This document shows, one piece after another, positions 20,328 to 30,719 of a stretch of DNA of 64,000 nt. Each line of letters starts with the position of its first letter. Position 1 is the first letter of the stretch. Location of the stretch: NCBI RefSeq assembly GCF_022378355.1, contig NZ_JAKMAJ010000003.1, positions 62,001 to 126,000 of the forward strand. The letters run 5' to 3'. A program made the position numbers and the translations under genes. This stretch comes from Brenneria bubanii (GTDB lineage Bacteria > Pseudomonadota > Gammaproteobacteria > Enterobacterales > Enterobacteriaceae). Below the pieces are notes generated by a model. That model was given only the letters and a program-made list of their open reading frames with translations, was not told the DNA's origin and ran no database searches.

Positions 20328-20963
20328 TTACGCGTATACCTTCTCTTTGTATTCGCACAGATCTTCAATCAGGCAGGAACCGCAGCGGGGTTTACGGGCG
20401 ATACAGGTATATCTGCCGTGCAGTATCAGCCAGTGATGGCAATCGACCTTAAACTCGGCCGGCACCACCTTAAGCAGCTTTTCCTCGACCTGTTCGACAT
20501 TTTTTCCCGGCGCGAAGGCGGTGCGATTACAGACGCGAAAAATATGCGTATCGACGGCGATGGTCGGCCAGCCAAAGGCGGTATTGAGCACTACGTTTGC
20601 GGTTTTTCGACCGACGCCGGGCAATGCCTCCAGGGCGGCGCGGTCTTCGGGTACCTGGCTTTGATGCTTTTCAACCAGAATGCGACAGGTTTTCATCACG
20701 TTTTCGGCCTTGCTGTTAAACAGGCCGATAGTTTTGATGTGGCTTTTTATCCCTTCGACGCCCAGCTCCAGCATCGCTTCCGGCGTGTTGGCGACGGGGT
20801 AGAGTTTGGCGGTTGCTTTATTTACGCTGACGTCGGTCGCCTGGGCGGAAAGCAAAACGGCGATCAGCAGTTCAAACGGCGTGCTGTACCTCAGCTCGGT
20901 AGTCGGGTGAGGATCGTTGGCGCGTAGTCTGCTTAGTATTTCAATCCGTTTTTGTTTATTCAT
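20328..20963 (-). CDS. nth: Endonuclease III
   Basis: A 211-residue DNA glycosylase/AP lyase removing oxidised pyrimidines. The helix-hairpin-helix LEALPGVGRKTANVVLN carries the catalytic lysine, the catalytic aspartate is in AVDTHIFRVCNR, and the C-terminal [4Fe-4S] loop has C-x6-C-x2-C-x5-C (CIARKPRCGSCLIEDLC). ATG 20963 gives the E. coli length and MNKQKR start; ATG 20966 is also possible. The start overlaps the rsxE stop (ATGA), so it is the last gene of the rsx operon. Confidence 0.97.
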   Translation of the reverse strand: MNKQKRIEILSRLRANDPHPTTELRYSTPFELLIAVLLSAQATDVSVNKATAKLYPVANTPEAMLELGVEGIKSHIKTIGLFNSKAENVMKTCRILVEKHQSQVPEDRAALEALPGVGRKTANVVLNTAFGWPTIAVDTHIFRVCNRTAFAPGKNVEQVEEKLLKVVPAEFKVDCHHWLILHGRYTCIARKPRCGSCLIEDLCEYKEKVYA

Positions 20964-21661
20964 CATCTTTCCTCAGACAGGTTCGCGGGCGAGGACTTGA
21001 CGCCTTTGGCAATCCTGGCCTGGCGTTGCTTCATCTTTTCATCAATCAGATATTTTGCCGCCAGCATCAGGCCCAACCCGATAAAAGCGCCGGGGGGCAG
21101 CATGGCGAGCAGGAACGGAGAATCCAGATGAATGACCTCGATGCGTAGCGCTTTGGCCCAGTCGCCCAACAACAAATCGGCGCCGTCGAACAGGGTGCCG
21201 TTGCCCACCACTTCGCGCAGCGCGCCCAGAACAAACAGCGCGCTGGTGGCGCCCAGTCCCATCGCCAATCCGTCCAGCGCGGAAAGGCCTATCGGATTTT
21301 TAGACGCATAGGCTTCCGCGCGGCCGATAACGATACAGTTGGTGGTGATCAGCGGGATGAAAATGCCCAGCGACTGGTATAGGCCATAAGCGTAAGCGTT
21401 GATCAACATTTGCACCGTACTGACGACGGAGGCGATCAGCATGATATAAATGGGAATCCGGATTTCCGCCGAGACCCAGCGCCGTAGCGCCGAAACCGAG
21501 GCATTGGTGAGCACCAGCACCAGCGTGGTAGCCAGCCCGAGCCCCAGCGCATTGGTCGCGGTGGACGACACCGCCAGCAGTGGACAAAGGCCGAGCAGCT
21601 GTACCAGCGCCGAATTGTTTTTCCACAATCCTTGGACTAAAAGGTGTTTAGCTTCGCTCAT
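20963..21661 (-). CDS. rsxE: Rsx electron transport complex subunit E
   Basis: A 232-residue integral membrane subunit of the RsxABCDGE (Rnf-type) complex, with about six transmembrane helices and the [21 protein letters not shown] segment typical of RnfE/NqrD. It pairs with RsxA as an inverted-topology homologue. Its 5' end overlaps rsxG by 14 bp and its stop overlaps nth. The complex keeps the SoxR iron-sulfur cluster reduced in E. coli. Confidence 0.96.
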   Translation of the reverse strand: MSEAKHLLVQGLWKNNSALVQLLGLCPLLAVSSTATNALGLGLATTLVLVLTNASVSALRRWVSAEIRIPIYIMLIASVVSTVQMLINAYAYGLYQSLGIFIPLITTNCIVIGRAEAYASKNPIGLSALDGLAMGLGATSALFVLGALREVVGNGTLFDGADLLLGDWAKALRIEVIHLDSPFLLAMLPPGAFIGLGLMLAAKYLIDEKMKQRQARIAKGVKSSPANLSEER

Positions 21662-22286
21662 TGGCGTCTCCGCAGGCCGGCAGGGAAGAGAGTTGGGGCG
21701 GCAGGGTTTCCAGGTACAAGGCGCTGCGTTTAATGCTATTGATGACCGCCCGTGGCGTAATGGTCGCCCCGGTAAATTGATCGAAGCCGCCGCCTTCTTT
21801 TTTTACCGCCCAACGGGCGTCGCCGCTGTGCTGTACGCGCTGTCCGCTAAAGCGCGTGATCCAATCTGATATCCGTACATCGATTTTATCGCCTAATCCC
21901 GGCGTCTCGTGATGTTCGGTGACGCGGACACCCAGCACATTACCCGTGAAATCCGCGCCAATCAGCAGCTTGATGGCGCCTGAATAGCCGTCTGGCGCGG
22001 TACTTTCCACGGCCGCCGCCACCGGTTCGCCGTCTTTGCGGGCAACAAACACCCGGTGGGCGGATGACGAACCCAATAGCGTATTAGTGACGGCGTAACA
22101 CTCTTGCAGTAAATCATTGTCATATCTGTCCGCCGGAATAACCTGATCCAGCAGTTTTTTTTGCTCCAGCGCAGCCTGATGGGCAATGGTTGGCGCCGTT
22201 AAGCTGTTGACCACCGCCGTCAAGGCGGTGGTGCCGGCGGCGAAAAGCGCCAACGTTGTCGCGTGGCGGCGCATTGTAGCTAACAT
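21648..22286 (-). CDS. rsxG: Rsx electron transport complex subunit G (covalent FMN)
   Basis: A 212-residue subunit with one N-terminal membrane helix (about residues 8-28) and a periplasmic FMN domain. The threonine of [11 protein letters not shown] near residue 175 is the expected covalent FMN attachment site (S/T-G-A-T-x-T motif). It lies 9 bp after rsxD and overlaps rsxE. Confidence 0.95.
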   Translation of the reverse strand: MLATMRRHATTLALFAAGTTALTAVVNSLTAPTIAHQAALEQKKLLDQVIPADRYDNDLLQECYAVTNTLLGSSSAHRVFVARKDGEPVAAAVESTAPDGYSGAIKLLIGADFTGNVLGVRVTEHHETPGLGDKIDVRISDWITRFSGQRVQHSGDARWAVKKEGGGFDQFTGATITPRAVINSIKRSALYLETLPPQLSSLPACGDANERS

Positions 22287-22295
22287 GGCGGCTCC

Positions 22296-23351
22296 TTAGC
22301 GATGATGGCCGTAAGCGCGAGGCTTGGTGTAATAATCAATCAGCGGGACGGTAATATTCGCCAGCAATACCGCAAAGGCAACGCCGTCGGGATAACCGCC
22401 GTAGGTCCTGATTAGCCAGACTAAAAGGCCGATTAGCGCGCCAAAAATCAGACGGCCGCGATTGGTGGTCGAGGCGGTGACCGGGTCGGTGGCGATGAAG
22501 AATGCGCCCAGCATGGTCGCGCCGGAGAACAGATGCAACAGCGGCGGCGCATATCTTTCCGGCGCTATTGCCCAGGCCAATGCGGCGCACAGCATCAAGG
22601 TAAGCAGGAAACTGACGGGAATATGCCAACGGATAGCACGCTGCTGCAACAGAAATAGCCCGCCGGCCAAAAAGCCAATATTCACCCATTGCCAGCCGAT
22701 GCCTGCCAGCGCGCCGGAAAATAACGGCAGTTGCAGGATTTGCTCTGGCTGTTGACCGGCGCGAAGCGCCGTTTTAAAGGTGTCCAGCGGCGTCGCCTGA
22801 CTGATGCCGTCAATGGTTTGCATCAATTGCGGCACCGAGTGTCCCGACGGCGTATATCCGGTAAAAATGGTGTTCAGCGTGTCGTAAAAGCCGATCGGCA
22901 GACTTTGCAGTGGGGTTGGCGGCAGCCAACTGGTCATCTGAACCGGAAACGAGATCAGCAAGACCACATAGCCGATCATGGCCGGGTTAAACGGATTTTG
23001 TCCCAGGCCGCCATAGAGCTGTTTCGCCATCACGATGGCAAACGCGGCGCCCATCACCGCCATCCACCAGGGCGCCAGCGGGGGAAGACTGATGCCGAGC
23101 AGAATGCCGGTGAGTAGCGCCGAGTTGTCAGCCAGATTGGCTTTGATATTGAACTTTCTAAGTGACAATGTCACTGATTCAGCTGCCGTGGCGCTAGCCG
23201 CAGCGAGGAAGACCTGAACCAGATTACCGTAGCCAAAGAAATAATATTGCGCCAGCATGCCGGGGATAACGGCGAGGATCACCAGCAACATCATGCGCTG
23301 AGTACGCTGCTGATTATGGGTATAGGGTGAACTTGCAATCTTGAAAGCCAT
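22296..23351 (-). CDS. rsxD: Rsx electron transport complex subunit D
   Basis: A 351-residue polytopic membrane subunit of the RnfD/NqrB family with about nine or ten helices. The motif [14 protein letters not shown] near residue 285-295 contains the threonine expected to carry covalent FMN. It begins directly after the rsxC stop (TAAATG), showing tight coupling. Confidence 0.96.
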   Translation of the reverse strand: MAFKIASSPYTHNQQRTQRMMLLVILAVIPGMLAQYYFFGYGNLVQVFLAAASATAAESVTLSLRKFNIKANLADNSALLTGILLGISLPPLAPWWMAVMGAAFAIVMAKQLYGGLGQNPFNPAMIGYVVLLISFPVQMTSWLPPTPLQSLPIGFYDTLNTIFTGYTPSGHSVPQLMQTIDGISQATPLDTFKTALRAGQQPEQILQLPLFSGALAGIGWQWVNIGFLAGGLFLLQQRAIRWHIPVSFLLTLMLCAALAWAIAPERYAPPLLHLFSGATMLGAFFIATDPVTASTTNRGRLIFGALIGLLVWLIRTYGGYPDGVAFAVLLANITVPLIDYYTKPRAYGHHR

Positions 23352-25286
23352 TTATTCCTCTTGAGACTTCAATAACGCTTGCGCGGCTTTGCGGGCCTTC
23401 ACCCGCGCGATAGCCTCGGCGACGGCGGCCTTGCGCGGATCGACGGGTTCGTCCAGCGATGGTGCGGGCGTGTGCGCCGCCGCATCAGGCGCTGAATCGC
23501 TGTTGGCGGCGGCCTGCTGCGCGGCTTTGCGGGCCTTCACCCGCGCGATAGCCTCGGCGACGGCGGCCTTGCGCGGATCGGCATCATGCAACGCATTATT
23601 TTCAGCCGAAACCGGCTGGTTGGCTCGCGCCTGAGCCTTACGTGCGGCGCGAGCGGCGATAGCGGCGCTGTTATCCGGTTGTCGGCCGGGGGCGACCTCG
23701 ATAATGGAGGATGATTTTGTCTTTTTCACCCGTGCCAACGCCGCTTGTACCGCTTGCTTATCGCGGTCTGAGACGCCGGCCGCCGCCTGTTTATGGCGCT
23801 GTTCCCGCGCCTGTTTTTCACGCGCAAGGCGCGCTTTTTTGGCCTCAAAACGCAGCTTGGCTTGTGCGGAGCGCTGAGCCTCTTCATCAATGGCGCGAAT
23901 TTCCGCTTTCTCCTGCCGGTAATATTGCACCAGAGGGATATTGCTGGGGCAGACATAGGCGCACGCGCCGCATTCTATGCAGTCGGACAGATGATGGTCG
24001 CGCGCTTTTTCATGTTCCCGACCTCGGCTGAACCAATATAATTGCTGCGGCAGCAGTCCTGCGGGACAGGCATCGGCACACTTACTGCAACGAATGCAGG
24101 CTTGTTCTTCGGCGACCGGCGCTATCTCCGCATGCGAGGGCGCCAGAATACAGTTACTGATTTTGACGATAGGGACATCCAGCGACGGCAGCGTAAAGCC
24201 CATTAGCGGGCCGCCCATAATAACCATCGGCTGTTGGCTGATATGGAATCCGGCATGTTTCAGTAAATGACGGACGGGCGTCCCCAGTCTGGCCCAGACA
24301 TTGCCCGGCTGTCGCAAGGCTTCGCCCGTCAGCGTGACGACGCGCTCGGTCAGCGGTTCGCCATTAATGATGGCGCGTTTAATGGCGAAGGCGGTGCCGA
24401 CGTTCTGCATCAGCACGCCGATGGCGGCGGAGTGTTTGCCGAAGGGAACTTCCTTGCCCGTCAGTATCTTGGTGAGCTGCTTGGCGCCGCCGGATGGATA
24501 TTTGGTTGGAATAACCCGTAGCTGGATAGCCGAATCAACGGGCAGGGCCCGACGCAGCGCGGCAATGGCCTCGGGTTTATTATCCTCAATGCCGATCATA
24601 ATGCGCTGCGGCTGTAGCAGATGCGCGATAATATCGATGCCCTGGACAATTTCATCCGCATGTTCCTGCATCAAACGATCGTCCGCGGTGATATAGGGCT
24701 CACACTCGGCGGCGTTGACAATCAGCGTTTCGATGCCGCGCAGACCGCCTTGCAGCTTGGCGGCGGTTGGAAAGCCGGCGCCGCCCAGTCCGGCGATACC
24801 CGCCTGCTGCAGATGGGCAAGCAGGGTATCCGTCGGCTGTGTCCGGTAATCGCTGAACGTTTTGCGTTCACACCAGCGATCTTCGCCATCGGCGGTGATA
24901 ACTACGCTTAATTCCGGCAGTGCCGAAGGGTGCGCCGTTGTATGCTGACGGATGGCGCTGATGGTGCCGGATGTCGGCGCATGGACCGGTAAGGTCCGGC
25001 CTTTTCCTCTGGTTAGCGGCTCGCCGCGCAGCACCCTGTCGCCAACCTGCACGCACAGTTCGCCTTCCGGACCAAGATGCTGTTTGAGCGGGATAATGAA
25101 CTGTTCCGGCAACGGCGGAGTGCGCAGTGGAATCTGGCTGGATTGGGTTTTCATTTCCGGCGGGTGAATGCCGCCGTTAAAATCCCAGATCCGCGCTTTG
25201 TCGATAACCGGCGTTTTGCTCGTTTCCCCTCCGGCGGTCGCCGGCGACGCCAGGCGATTTTTTAACAGGGTGAATAAATTAAGCAT
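23352..25286 (-). CDS. rsxC: Rsx electron transport complex subunit C
   Basis: A 644-residue peripheral subunit that accepts electrons from NADH. It has a glycine-rich flavin/NADH site ([16 protein letters not shown], near 135) and two [4Fe-4S] motifs, [12 protein letters not shown] (near 377) and [12 protein letters not shown] (near 416). The C-terminal 200 residues are Ala/Lys/Arg-rich with two copies of [21 protein letters not shown]. An upstream in-frame ATG at 25373 would add 29 residues lying inside rsxB; ATG 25286 gives the canonical MLNLFTLL start. Length of this tail varies widely in the family. Confidence 0.95.
   Translation of the reverse strand: MLNLFTLLKNRLASPATAGGETSKTPVIDKARIWDFNGGIHPPEMKTQSSQIPLRTPPLPEQFIIPLKQHLGPEGELCVQVGDRVLRGEPLTRGKGRTLPVHAPTSGTISAIRQHTTAHPSALPELSVVITADGEDRWCERKTFSDYRTQPTDTLLAHLQQAGIAGLGGAGFPTAAKLQGGLRGIETLIVNAAECEPYITADDRLMQEHADEIVQGIDIIAHLLQPQRIMIGIEDNKPEAIAALRRALPVDSAIQLRVIPTKYPSGGAKQLTKILTGKEVPFGKHSAAIGVLMQNVGTAFAIKRAIINGEPLTERVVTLTGEALRQPGNVWARLGTPVRHLLKHAGFHISQQPMVIMGGPLMGFTLPSLDVPIVKISNCILAPSHAEIAPVAEEQACIRCSKCADACPAGLLPQQLYWFSRGREHEKARDHHLSDCIECGACAYVCPSNIPLVQYYRQEKAEIRAIDEEAQRSAQAKLRFEAKKARLAREKQAREQRHKQAAAGVSDRDKQAVQAALARVKKTKSSSIIEVAPGRQPDNSAAIAARAARKAQARANQPVSAENNALHDADPRKAAVAEAIARVKARKAAQQAAANSDSAPDAAAHTPAPSLDEPVDPRKAAVAEAIARVKARKAAQALLKSQEE
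23380..23442. repeat. 63-bp direct repeat in the rsxC tail, copy 1
   Basis: Identical over all 63 bases to 23518-23580, 138 bp apart. It encodes the [20 protein letters not shown] unit of RsxC. The absence of any silent difference suggests a recent duplication or gene conversion. Confidence 0.93.
23518..23580. repeat. 63-bp direct repeat in the rsxC tail, copy 2
   Basis: Second copy of the repeat at 23380-23442. In-frame recombination between copies would remove 138 bp (46 codons) and leave the rsxC frame intact. Confidence 0.93.
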
Positions 25287-25857
25287 GGCGTTCTTCTTGA
25301 ATGACGCGAACCGGAATGGTATCGAGGTCCCATTTCCAGTTTTCGGGCGACGGGGCGACGGGGCGCAGTTCAATGCAATCCGTGGGGCAGGGAGCGACGC
25401 AGAGATCGCAGCCGGTGCAGAGATCGCTGACTACCGTGTGTAGGGTTTTGGTGCTGCCGACGATGGCGTCGACCGGGCAAGACTGAATACACTTGGTACA
25501 GCCGATGCAATTGGCCTCGTCGATCCAGGCCACTTTTCGCTCCGGCTTCGATACGGCTTCATCGCCGTCGAGCGGCTGCGGTTCGATGCTCAGCCGCTCG
25601 GCCAGCTTTATCATCATCGCTTCGCCGCCGGGCACGCACTTGTTAATTTTTTCGCCATTCAGCGTGATAGCTTCAGCATAGGGGCGGCAGCCAGGGTAAC
25701 CGCACTGGCCGCACTGGCTTTGCGGCAGCATCGCCTCGACCTGCTCGACGGCGTCGTCCCCCTCTACCTGAAAACGACGCGATGCGTAGCCCAGAATGAG
25801 GCCAAAGAACAGGGCGAGTAAACTGAGGGCCGCGATGGCGATCCAAATAGCCGTCAT
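25279..25857 (-). CDS. rsxB: Rsx electron transport complex ferredoxin subunit B
   Basis: A 192-residue ferredoxin-like subunit. An N-terminal membrane anchor (residues 3-25) is followed by a four-cysteine cluster site CGQCGYPGC-Cys and two [4Fe-4S] motifs, [12 protein letters not shown] and [15 protein letters not shown] 25857 gives exactly the E. coli length; longer in-frame extension upstream runs through rsxA and is not real. Its ATG overlaps the rsxA stop (TAATG) and its end overlaps the rsxC start by 8 bp. Confidence 0.96.
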   Translation of the reverse strand: MTAIWIAIAALSLLALFFGLILGYASRRFQVEGDDAVEQVEAMLPQSQCGQCGYPGCRPYAEAITLNGEKINKCVPGGEAMMIKLAERLSIEPQPLDGDEAVSKPERKVAWIDEANCIGCTKCIQSCPVDAIVGSTKTLHTVVSDLCTGCDLCVAPCPTDCIELRPVAPSPENWKWDLDTIPVRVIQEERHA

Positions 25858-26438
25858 TAGAATTTCACCAAGCCGGTAAAGCCCATGAAGGCCAGCGACA
25901 TCAGCCCGGCGGTAATCAGCGCAATCGACGAACCGCGAAAGGGCGCGGGTACGTCGGAGACCGCGAGGCGTTCGCGGATGGCGGCAAACAGCACCATCAC
26001 CAGCGAAAAGCCGGCGGCGGCGGCAAAACCGTAAAGGGTGGATTGGAGAAAACCATGGGACATGTTGACATTGAGCAGCACAACCCCTAATACAGCGCAG
26101 TTGGTGGTGATCAACGGCAGAAATATTCCCAGCAAGCGGTAAAGCTCGGGGCTGGTTTTTCGCACCACCAGTTCGGAAAACTGGACGACGACGGCCAATA
26201 CCAGAATGAACGCCATGGTTCGTAGATAAACGATATTGAGCGGTTCCAGGATGAACGCGTTGACTATCCAGGAGAACATTGAGCCTAACGTCATCACGAA
26301 TGTCGTGGCCAGACCCATGCCAATAGCCGTCTCCAGGCGTTTGGATACGCCCATGAACGGACATAGCCCCAGGAATTTCACCAGAACGAAATTGTTCACC
26401 AGAAGGGCGCTAACAAATAAAAGTGCGAATTCGGTCAT
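25857..26438 (-). CDS. rsxA: Rsx electron transport complex subunit A
   Basis: A 193-residue integral membrane protein with about six helices and the conserved [19 protein letters not shown] and TTNCAVLGV segments; the two short half-helices carry the cysteines that bind the intramembrane cluster with RsxE. The start MTEFALLF at 26438 matches E. coli; the in-frame ATG at 26468 would add ten residues unlike the family. First gene of the operon. Confidence 0.96.
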   Translation of the reverse strand: MTEFALLFVSALLVNNFVLVKFLGLCPFMGVSKRLETAIGMGLATTFVMTLGSMFSWIVNAFILEPLNIVYLRTMAFILVLAVVVQFSELVVRKTSPELYRLLGIFLPLITTNCAVLGVVLLNVNMSHGFLQSTLYGFAAAAGFSLVMVLFAAIRERLAVSDVPAPFRGSSIALITAGLMSLAFMGFTGLVKF

Positions 26439-26511
26439 TACTCTGCCTAAAAAACAAAACCCGCACATTATCAGGTATTGTCAGGCTTTCGACAACACAC
26501 CTAAAGTAAGG

Positions 26512-26553
26512 ATATGGGTAAAACCTGAATGAATAGGGGATATTTACCCATAT
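26512..26553. repeat. 11-bp inverted repeat upstream of rsxA
   Basis: ATATGGGTAAA (26512-26522) and TTTACCCATAT (26543-26553) are perfect inverted copies 20 bases apart, centred about 95 bp before rsxA. This is where the rsx promoter must be. It could be an operator or a 5' UTR hairpin; no regulator is known to me. Confidence 0.6.
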
Positions 26554-26642
26554 AAGAGAACGGAACCGTCATAAACTCACAAAGTGAAACCGGTGAATAT
26601 GCATAATTATTCTCTGTCGTACTGCATGACCAGCGTGCGGAT

Positions 26643-26858
26643 TTATATCACATAGTGCCATACCGATTTAGGCACGCAGCCCAAATCAAACAGCTTTCCG
26701 CCTGAGGCCAACTCCGCCCGACGATGATCCGCGGCCCGGTACATATTGATTATTTCTTGGTTGTCAGTCAGGGAGTAGTTGAGATGGTCGAAGAGTTTTT
26801 CCAGACTTTCCGTAGTACTGACCTTCCTAAACTTAAGCAAGTAGTCATACGCTGTCAT
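26643..26858 (-). CDS. cnu: Hha-family nucleoid modulator Cnu/YdgT
   Basis: A 71-residue Hha-like protein that binds H-NS/StpA and tunes silencing of horizontally acquired genes. The sequence [21 protein letters not shown], then [21 protein letters not shown] and the ending PKSVWHYVI, is nearly the E. coli YdgT sequence. ATG 26858 gives the family length; the longer frame from 26906 adds 16 unsupported residues. E. coli has ydgK between cnu and rsxA; here it is absent. Confidence 0.94.
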   Translation of the reverse strand: MTAYDYLLKFRKVSTTESLEKLFDHLNYSLTDNQEIINMYRAADHRRAELASGGKLFDLGCVPKSVWHYVI

Positions 26859-27081
26859 AATTAATGCGCTAATAGTTATGTTGTTGGGGTGATTAAGTAT
26901 ATGCAAGAGATAGGCGCTGTCTATAGGATAATCATAAAAGAAATAGAAATTTAAGTAGAAAAAAACGCGGATAACCGGCTGAAAATGTCGGTGATTATTG
27001 ATGGCGCGCGCTTACGGCGCAATCGGCTATTGATGAAGCAGGCGTACTGCACATGGCAGCGCTTTGCCGTTTTTCCTTCAC

Positions 27082-27107
27082 GCTATGCCCCATCCCTGCG
27101 GCATAGC
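27082..27107 (-). terminator. Hairpin after araA
   Basis: GCTATGCC (27082-27089) and GGCATAGC (27100-27107) form an 8-bp stem 16 bp past the araA stop. No T-run follows on the minus strand, so a Rho-independent role is uncertain; it may protect the mRNA 3' end. Confidence 0.4.
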
Positions 27108-27123
27108 CCGTACCCTTCAGCGC

Positions 27124-28623
27124 CTAAAACAGCTTGTAATACACCTCGTTCCAGCGCAGCGCGTCCCTGAATGCCGGGAGACGGGTATCGTTGTCTATCA
27201 CCAGCAGTTCAATATTCTGCATCTCGGCATACAGACGCAGGTAGTCGAGATCCAACGCCTGGCTGAATACCGTGTGATGCGCTCCGCCCGCCAGAATCCA
27301 GGCTTCCGCGGCCACAGCCAGAGACGGCTGCGCTTTCCAGATGGCGCGCGCCACCGGCAGCTTTGGCAACGGGCGCGGTTGTTCAACGGTGTCTACCACG
27401 TTAACCAACATGCGAAAACGCTCGCCCATGTCGATTATGCTGGCATTGAGCGCGAGGCCGGGCGGCGTGGAAAAAATCAGTCGCGCAGGATCGGCCTTAC
27501 CGCCGATCCCCAGATGTTGGGCGTCAAGAATGGGTTTGGTCTCTTTGGCGATGCTGGGGCAGACCTCCAGCATATGTGAGCCGACCACCAAATCGTTATG
27601 GCGTTCGAAATGGTAGGTATAATCTTCCATAAATGACGTACCGCCCGGCAATCCGCTGGCCATCACTTTCATGATGCGCAGCAGCGCCGCCGTTTTCCAG
27701 TCGCCCTCGCCGCCGAAACCGTAACCTTGCTGCATTAAACGCTGAACGGCTAGCCCCGGCAGCTGCTTCAGTCCGTACAGATTTTCAAAATCGGTGGTAA
27801 AGGCCTTGTAGCCGCCTTGCTGCAGGAAACGTTTTAAACCCAGTTCGATTTGCGCCGCATCCAGCAGATTCTGACGGTTAGGCCCGTTAAGTTTTACCGC
27901 GTCGGTTAACCGATAGCTGGCTTCATACTCTTCAATCAGCGCGTCTCTATCGCCTTTGGCGACGGCATCCACCACGCTGGTTAAATCGCCCAATCCCCAG
28001 GCGCTGACCGAATAGCCGAACTGAATCTGCGCGCCGACCTTATCGCCTTCCGTTACCGCCACTTCGCGCATATTGTCGCCGAAACGCGCCAGCTTCAGCT
28101 GCTTGCTTTCCTGAAGCGCCGCCGCGACCCGCATCCATTTGGCGATGCGTTGATGAGCGTATTCATCCTGCCAGTGGCCGACGACGACTTGATGCGACTG
28201 GCGCATCCGTGCGCCAATGAATCCGAACTCGCGGCCGCCGTGCGCCGTCTGGTTCAGATTCATAAAGTCCATATCCATGGTATCCCAGGGAATTTCCGCA
28301 TTGAATTGAGTATGAAATTGCAGCAGCGGTTTGTTCAGTACGCGGAGTCCGCCGATCCACATCTTGGCCGGCGAAAAAGTATGCAGCCAGGTTAACAGAC
28401 CGACGCAGTTATCCTGATAGTTGGCGTCCCGACACAACGAGAGAATTTCGTCCGGCGTTTTCACCAGCGGTTTAAGCACCAGCCTTATCGGCAGCGCGGC
28501 GTCGCGGTTCAGGCCGGCGACCACCGTTTCCGCATTCTCTTTTACCTGGCGTAAGGTTTCCGGCCCGTATAGGTGCTGGCTGCCAATAACGAACCAGACT
28601 TCAAGCTGCTTAAAATGATCCAT
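27124..28623 (-). CDS. araA: L-arabinose isomerase
   Basis: A 499-residue enzyme interconverting L-arabinose and L-ribulose, needing Mn2+. Recognised by the N-terminal [24 protein letters not shown], the GGRGEFGFIG region and [14 protein letters not shown]. The start at 28623 gives the E. coli-like MDHFKQLE; the frame from 28644 adds seven residues without support. It follows araB by 46 bp in one operon. araD is not next to it. Confidence 0.97.
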   Translation of the reverse strand: MDHFKQLEVWFVIGSQHLYGPETLRQVKENAETVVAGLNRDAALPIRLVLKPLVKTPDEILSLCRDANYQDNCVGLLTWLHTFSPAKMWIGGLRVLNKPLLQFHTQFNAEIPWDTMDMDFMNLNQTAHGGREFGFIGARMRQSHQVVVGHWQDEYAHQRIAKWMRVAAALQESKQLKLARFGDNMREVAVTEGDKVGAQIQFGYSVSAWGLGDLTSVVDAVAKGDRDALIEEYEASYRLTDAVKLNGPNRQNLLDAAQIELGLKRFLQQGGYKAFTTDFENLYGLKQLPGLAVQRLMQQGYGFGGEGDWKTAALLRIMKVMASGLPGGTSFMEDYTYHFERHNDLVVGSHMLEVCPSIAKETKPILDAQHLGIGGKADPARLIFSTPPGLALNASIIDMGERFRMLVNVVDTVEQPRPLPKLPVARAIWKAQPSLAVAAEAWILAGGAHHTVFSQALDLDYLRLYAEMQNIELLVIDNDTRLPAFRDALRWNEVYYKLF

Positions 28624-28669
28624 GATGACTCCTGTTATTCCCAACGGGGAAAAAGTAATTAACCGACGA

Positions 28670-30349
28670 TCAGACCTGTGCCTGGCGCGTCGCGCCGTAT
28701 GCCGGTTCGGCGATGCGGCACCACAGCTGATAACGTTGGTAAAGTGGTTGATACAGTGCGACGCGCCGGCTATCCGGCGTTAACGTTCGCTCAACACCGC
28801 TGGACATATGCCGCTGTGCGCGTGGAATGTCGGCGTGAATGCCGGCGGCGACGGCGGCGAAGATGGCGGCCCCTAGCGCGCAGCACTGATCGGAAGCGAC
28901 GATTTGCAGCGGACGATTCATCACATCGGCGCAAACTTGCATGATGGTGGGCGACTTCCGCGCGATACCGCCGAGGGCCAGAATGTTCTCGACCGGCACG
29001 CCCTGACTTTCAAAACACTCCATGATGGCGCGTGCGCCGAAGGCGGTGGCGGCGATAAATCCGCCGAACAGCGTGGGCGCATCGGTGCCCAGATTGAGGT
29101 CGGCTATTACCCCTTTTAACCGTTGGTTGGCGAAAGGGGTTCTGCGCCCGTTAAACCAGTCGAGCACTACGGGCAGATGATCCAGCGTCGGGTTTTCCGT
29201 CCAGGCCTGCGTCAGCTGTTCCAGCAGCCGCGCCTGCGTCGTCTCCAATTGCGTCTCGATTTGCGGGTGATCGCCGGCGGCCAGCCGTAATGACCACCCC
29301 AGCAGTCGGCCAAACCAGGCGTACATATCGCCAAAGGCGGATTGTCCCGCTTCCAGCCCGATATAGCCGGGCACCACGCTGCCGGCCACCTGGCCGCAGA
29401 TCCCCGCGATCGTTCGATCGCCGATGCGTTGTTCCTCGGCGATCAGAATGTCGCAGGTTGAGGTGCCAATCACCTTGACCAGCGTATGCGGCTGCGCGCC
29501 GGCGCCGACGGTACCGACGTGGCAGTCAAACGCGCCGCCGGCGATGGTGACGGTTTGCGGCAGTCCGAGCCGCCTGGCCCATTCGACGCTAAGCACGCCG
29601 ACCGGCTGTTCGGCGGTCCAGGTTTCGGTGAATAGCGGATATTGCAGGTTTTCGCTCAGAACGGGATCGAGCGCGTGCAGAAATGCGCGCGACGGCATGC
29701 CGCCCCAGTCAGGGTGCCAGAGCGATTTATGTCCGGCGCTGCAACGTCCGCGTTTGATGCGCTCGGGCTCGGTGGCGCCGGAAAGCAGAGCGGGCACCCA
29801 GTCGCAGAGCTCGATCCAGGAGACGGCGGCCTTACGCACCGCAACGTCGGCGCGCGAGACGTGAAGTATTTTTGCCCAGAACCACTCCGAGGAGTAGACG
29901 CCGCCGATGTAACGCGTGTAATCAGGGAACTGGCCGCCGCGGCACTGGACGTTGATCGCTTCCGCTTCGTCTATTGCCGTGTGATCTTTCCACAGTACAA
30001 ACATGGCGTTGGGGTTATCGGCGAATTCAGGGCGCAGCGCCAGAATATTGCCCTGCGCGTCAATGGGCGCCGGCGTGGATCCGGTTGCGTCGACGCCGAT
30101 GCCGACGATCCGCCGACGCTGCGTTTCGCTCAGTTGGCCGACGGCGGCGCGAATGGCCTGTTCCAGTGATTCAATATAATCCAAAGGATGATGACGGAAC
30201 TGATTGTCGGCCGGACGGCAATATTTGCCTTCACGCCAACGGGGGTAATAAACCACGTCCGTGGCCAATTCCTGCCCGGTCTGACAGTCCACGGCCAACG
30301 CGCGGACCGAATCACTGCCGAAATCAAGGCCAATCGTAATCGCACTCAT
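28670..30349 (-). CDS. araB: Ribulokinase
   Basis: A 559-residue FGGY-family sugar kinase phosphorylating L-ribulose at C5. The N-terminal phosphate loop [18 protein letters not shown] and the catalytic-region [13 protein letters not shown] are present, with the ATP-binding [15 protein letters not shown] in the C-terminal lobe. It is first in the araBA operon and faces araF across a 370-bp control region. Confidence 0.97.
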   Translation of the reverse strand: MSAITIGLDFGSDSVRALAVDCQTGQELATDVVYYPRWREGKYCRPADNQFRHHPLDYIESLEQAIRAAVGQLSETQRRRIVGIGVDATGSTPAPIDAQGNILALRPEFADNPNAMFVLWKDHTAIDEAEAINVQCRGGQFPDYTRYIGGVYSSEWFWAKILHVSRADVAVRKAAVSWIELCDWVPALLSGATEPERIKRGRCSAGHKSLWHPDWGGMPSRAFLHALDPVLSENLQYPLFTETWTAEQPVGVLSVEWARRLGLPQTVTIAGGAFDCHVGTVGAGAQPHTLVKVIGTSTCDILIAEEQRIGDRTIAGICGQVAGSVVPGYIGLEAGQSAFGDMYAWFGRLLGWSLRLAAGDHPQIETQLETTQARLLEQLTQAWTENPTLDHLPVVLDWFNGRRTPFANQRLKGVIADLNLGTDAPTLFGGFIAATAFGARAIMECFESQGVPVENILALGGIARKSPTIMQVCADVMNRPLQIVASDQCCALGAAIFAAVAAGIHADIPRAQRHMSSGVERTLTPDSRRVALYQPLYQRYQLWCRIAEPAYGATRQAQV

Positions 30350-30460
30350 TGCTTGCTCCTGTCGTCCCGTCGATGGTGCGCTAACGATAAACAGAGACAG
30401 ACCCGAGCGTGAGGAAGCGTTAGCTGGAAGTATGCATTTTTCTGCCGCCAGCGATCATTC

Positions 30461-30476
30461 TGTGATGTTCGTCAAA
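30461..30476. promoter_or_regulatory. CRP-like site between araB and araF
   Basis: TGTGA-TGTTCG-TCAAA matches eight of ten conserved positions of the CRP consensus. It sits about 110 bp before araB, close to the usual distance for activation with AraC. Confidence 0.45.
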
Positions 30477-30480
30477 AGTT

Positions 30481-30524
30481 AATGGCAGGTTAAATTCGCT
30501 ATATATATGTACAAACCTGTCATT
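30481..30524. repeat. 11-bp inverted repeat in the ara control region
   Basis: AATGGCAGGTT (30481-30491) and AACCTGTCATT (30514-30524) are inverted copies with one mismatch, separated by 22 AT-rich bases including ATATATATGT. Half-site spacing is 33 bp centre to centre, three helical turns. It could be an operator; it does not look like the AraC consensus. Confidence 0.55.
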
Positions 30525-30719
30525 GTTTCGGGATGTGATAACGCTCTATCTCCCGGTGGAAAATAACGGCTAAAAAGTAGGGCGTCTGAATGCTGCGGAG
30601 TAAGGGAATTGCATCAATAGGGTGTTTTTTCTTTATCCAGACCGGAAATGCACTTCTGGAAACGCTTACACGTTTCAGAACCGTCGGCGTGTAACACGCT
30701 AAATATACCGGAGAACATC

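Larger units (their letters stand above)
30350..30719. promoter_or_regulatory. araBA-araFGH divergent control region
   Basis: Shared intergenic region of 370 bp between two oppositely oriented arabinose operons. It contains two CRP-like sites, TGTGA-N6-TCAAA at 30461-30476 and TGTGA-N6-TCTAT at 30534-30549, a near-perfect inverted repeat (30481-30491 with 30514-30524), and a GCATTTTT block (30434-30441) shared with the E. coli araI1 half-site. The arrangement suggests AraC and CRP control both operons from here, as in E. coli araBAD and araFGH, which have separate promoters there. Confidence 0.6.

Noticed and set aside
25858-26364. N-terminal extension of rsxB to 26364
   Set aside because: This part lies antiphase inside rsxA; the true start at 25857 gives the exact family length.
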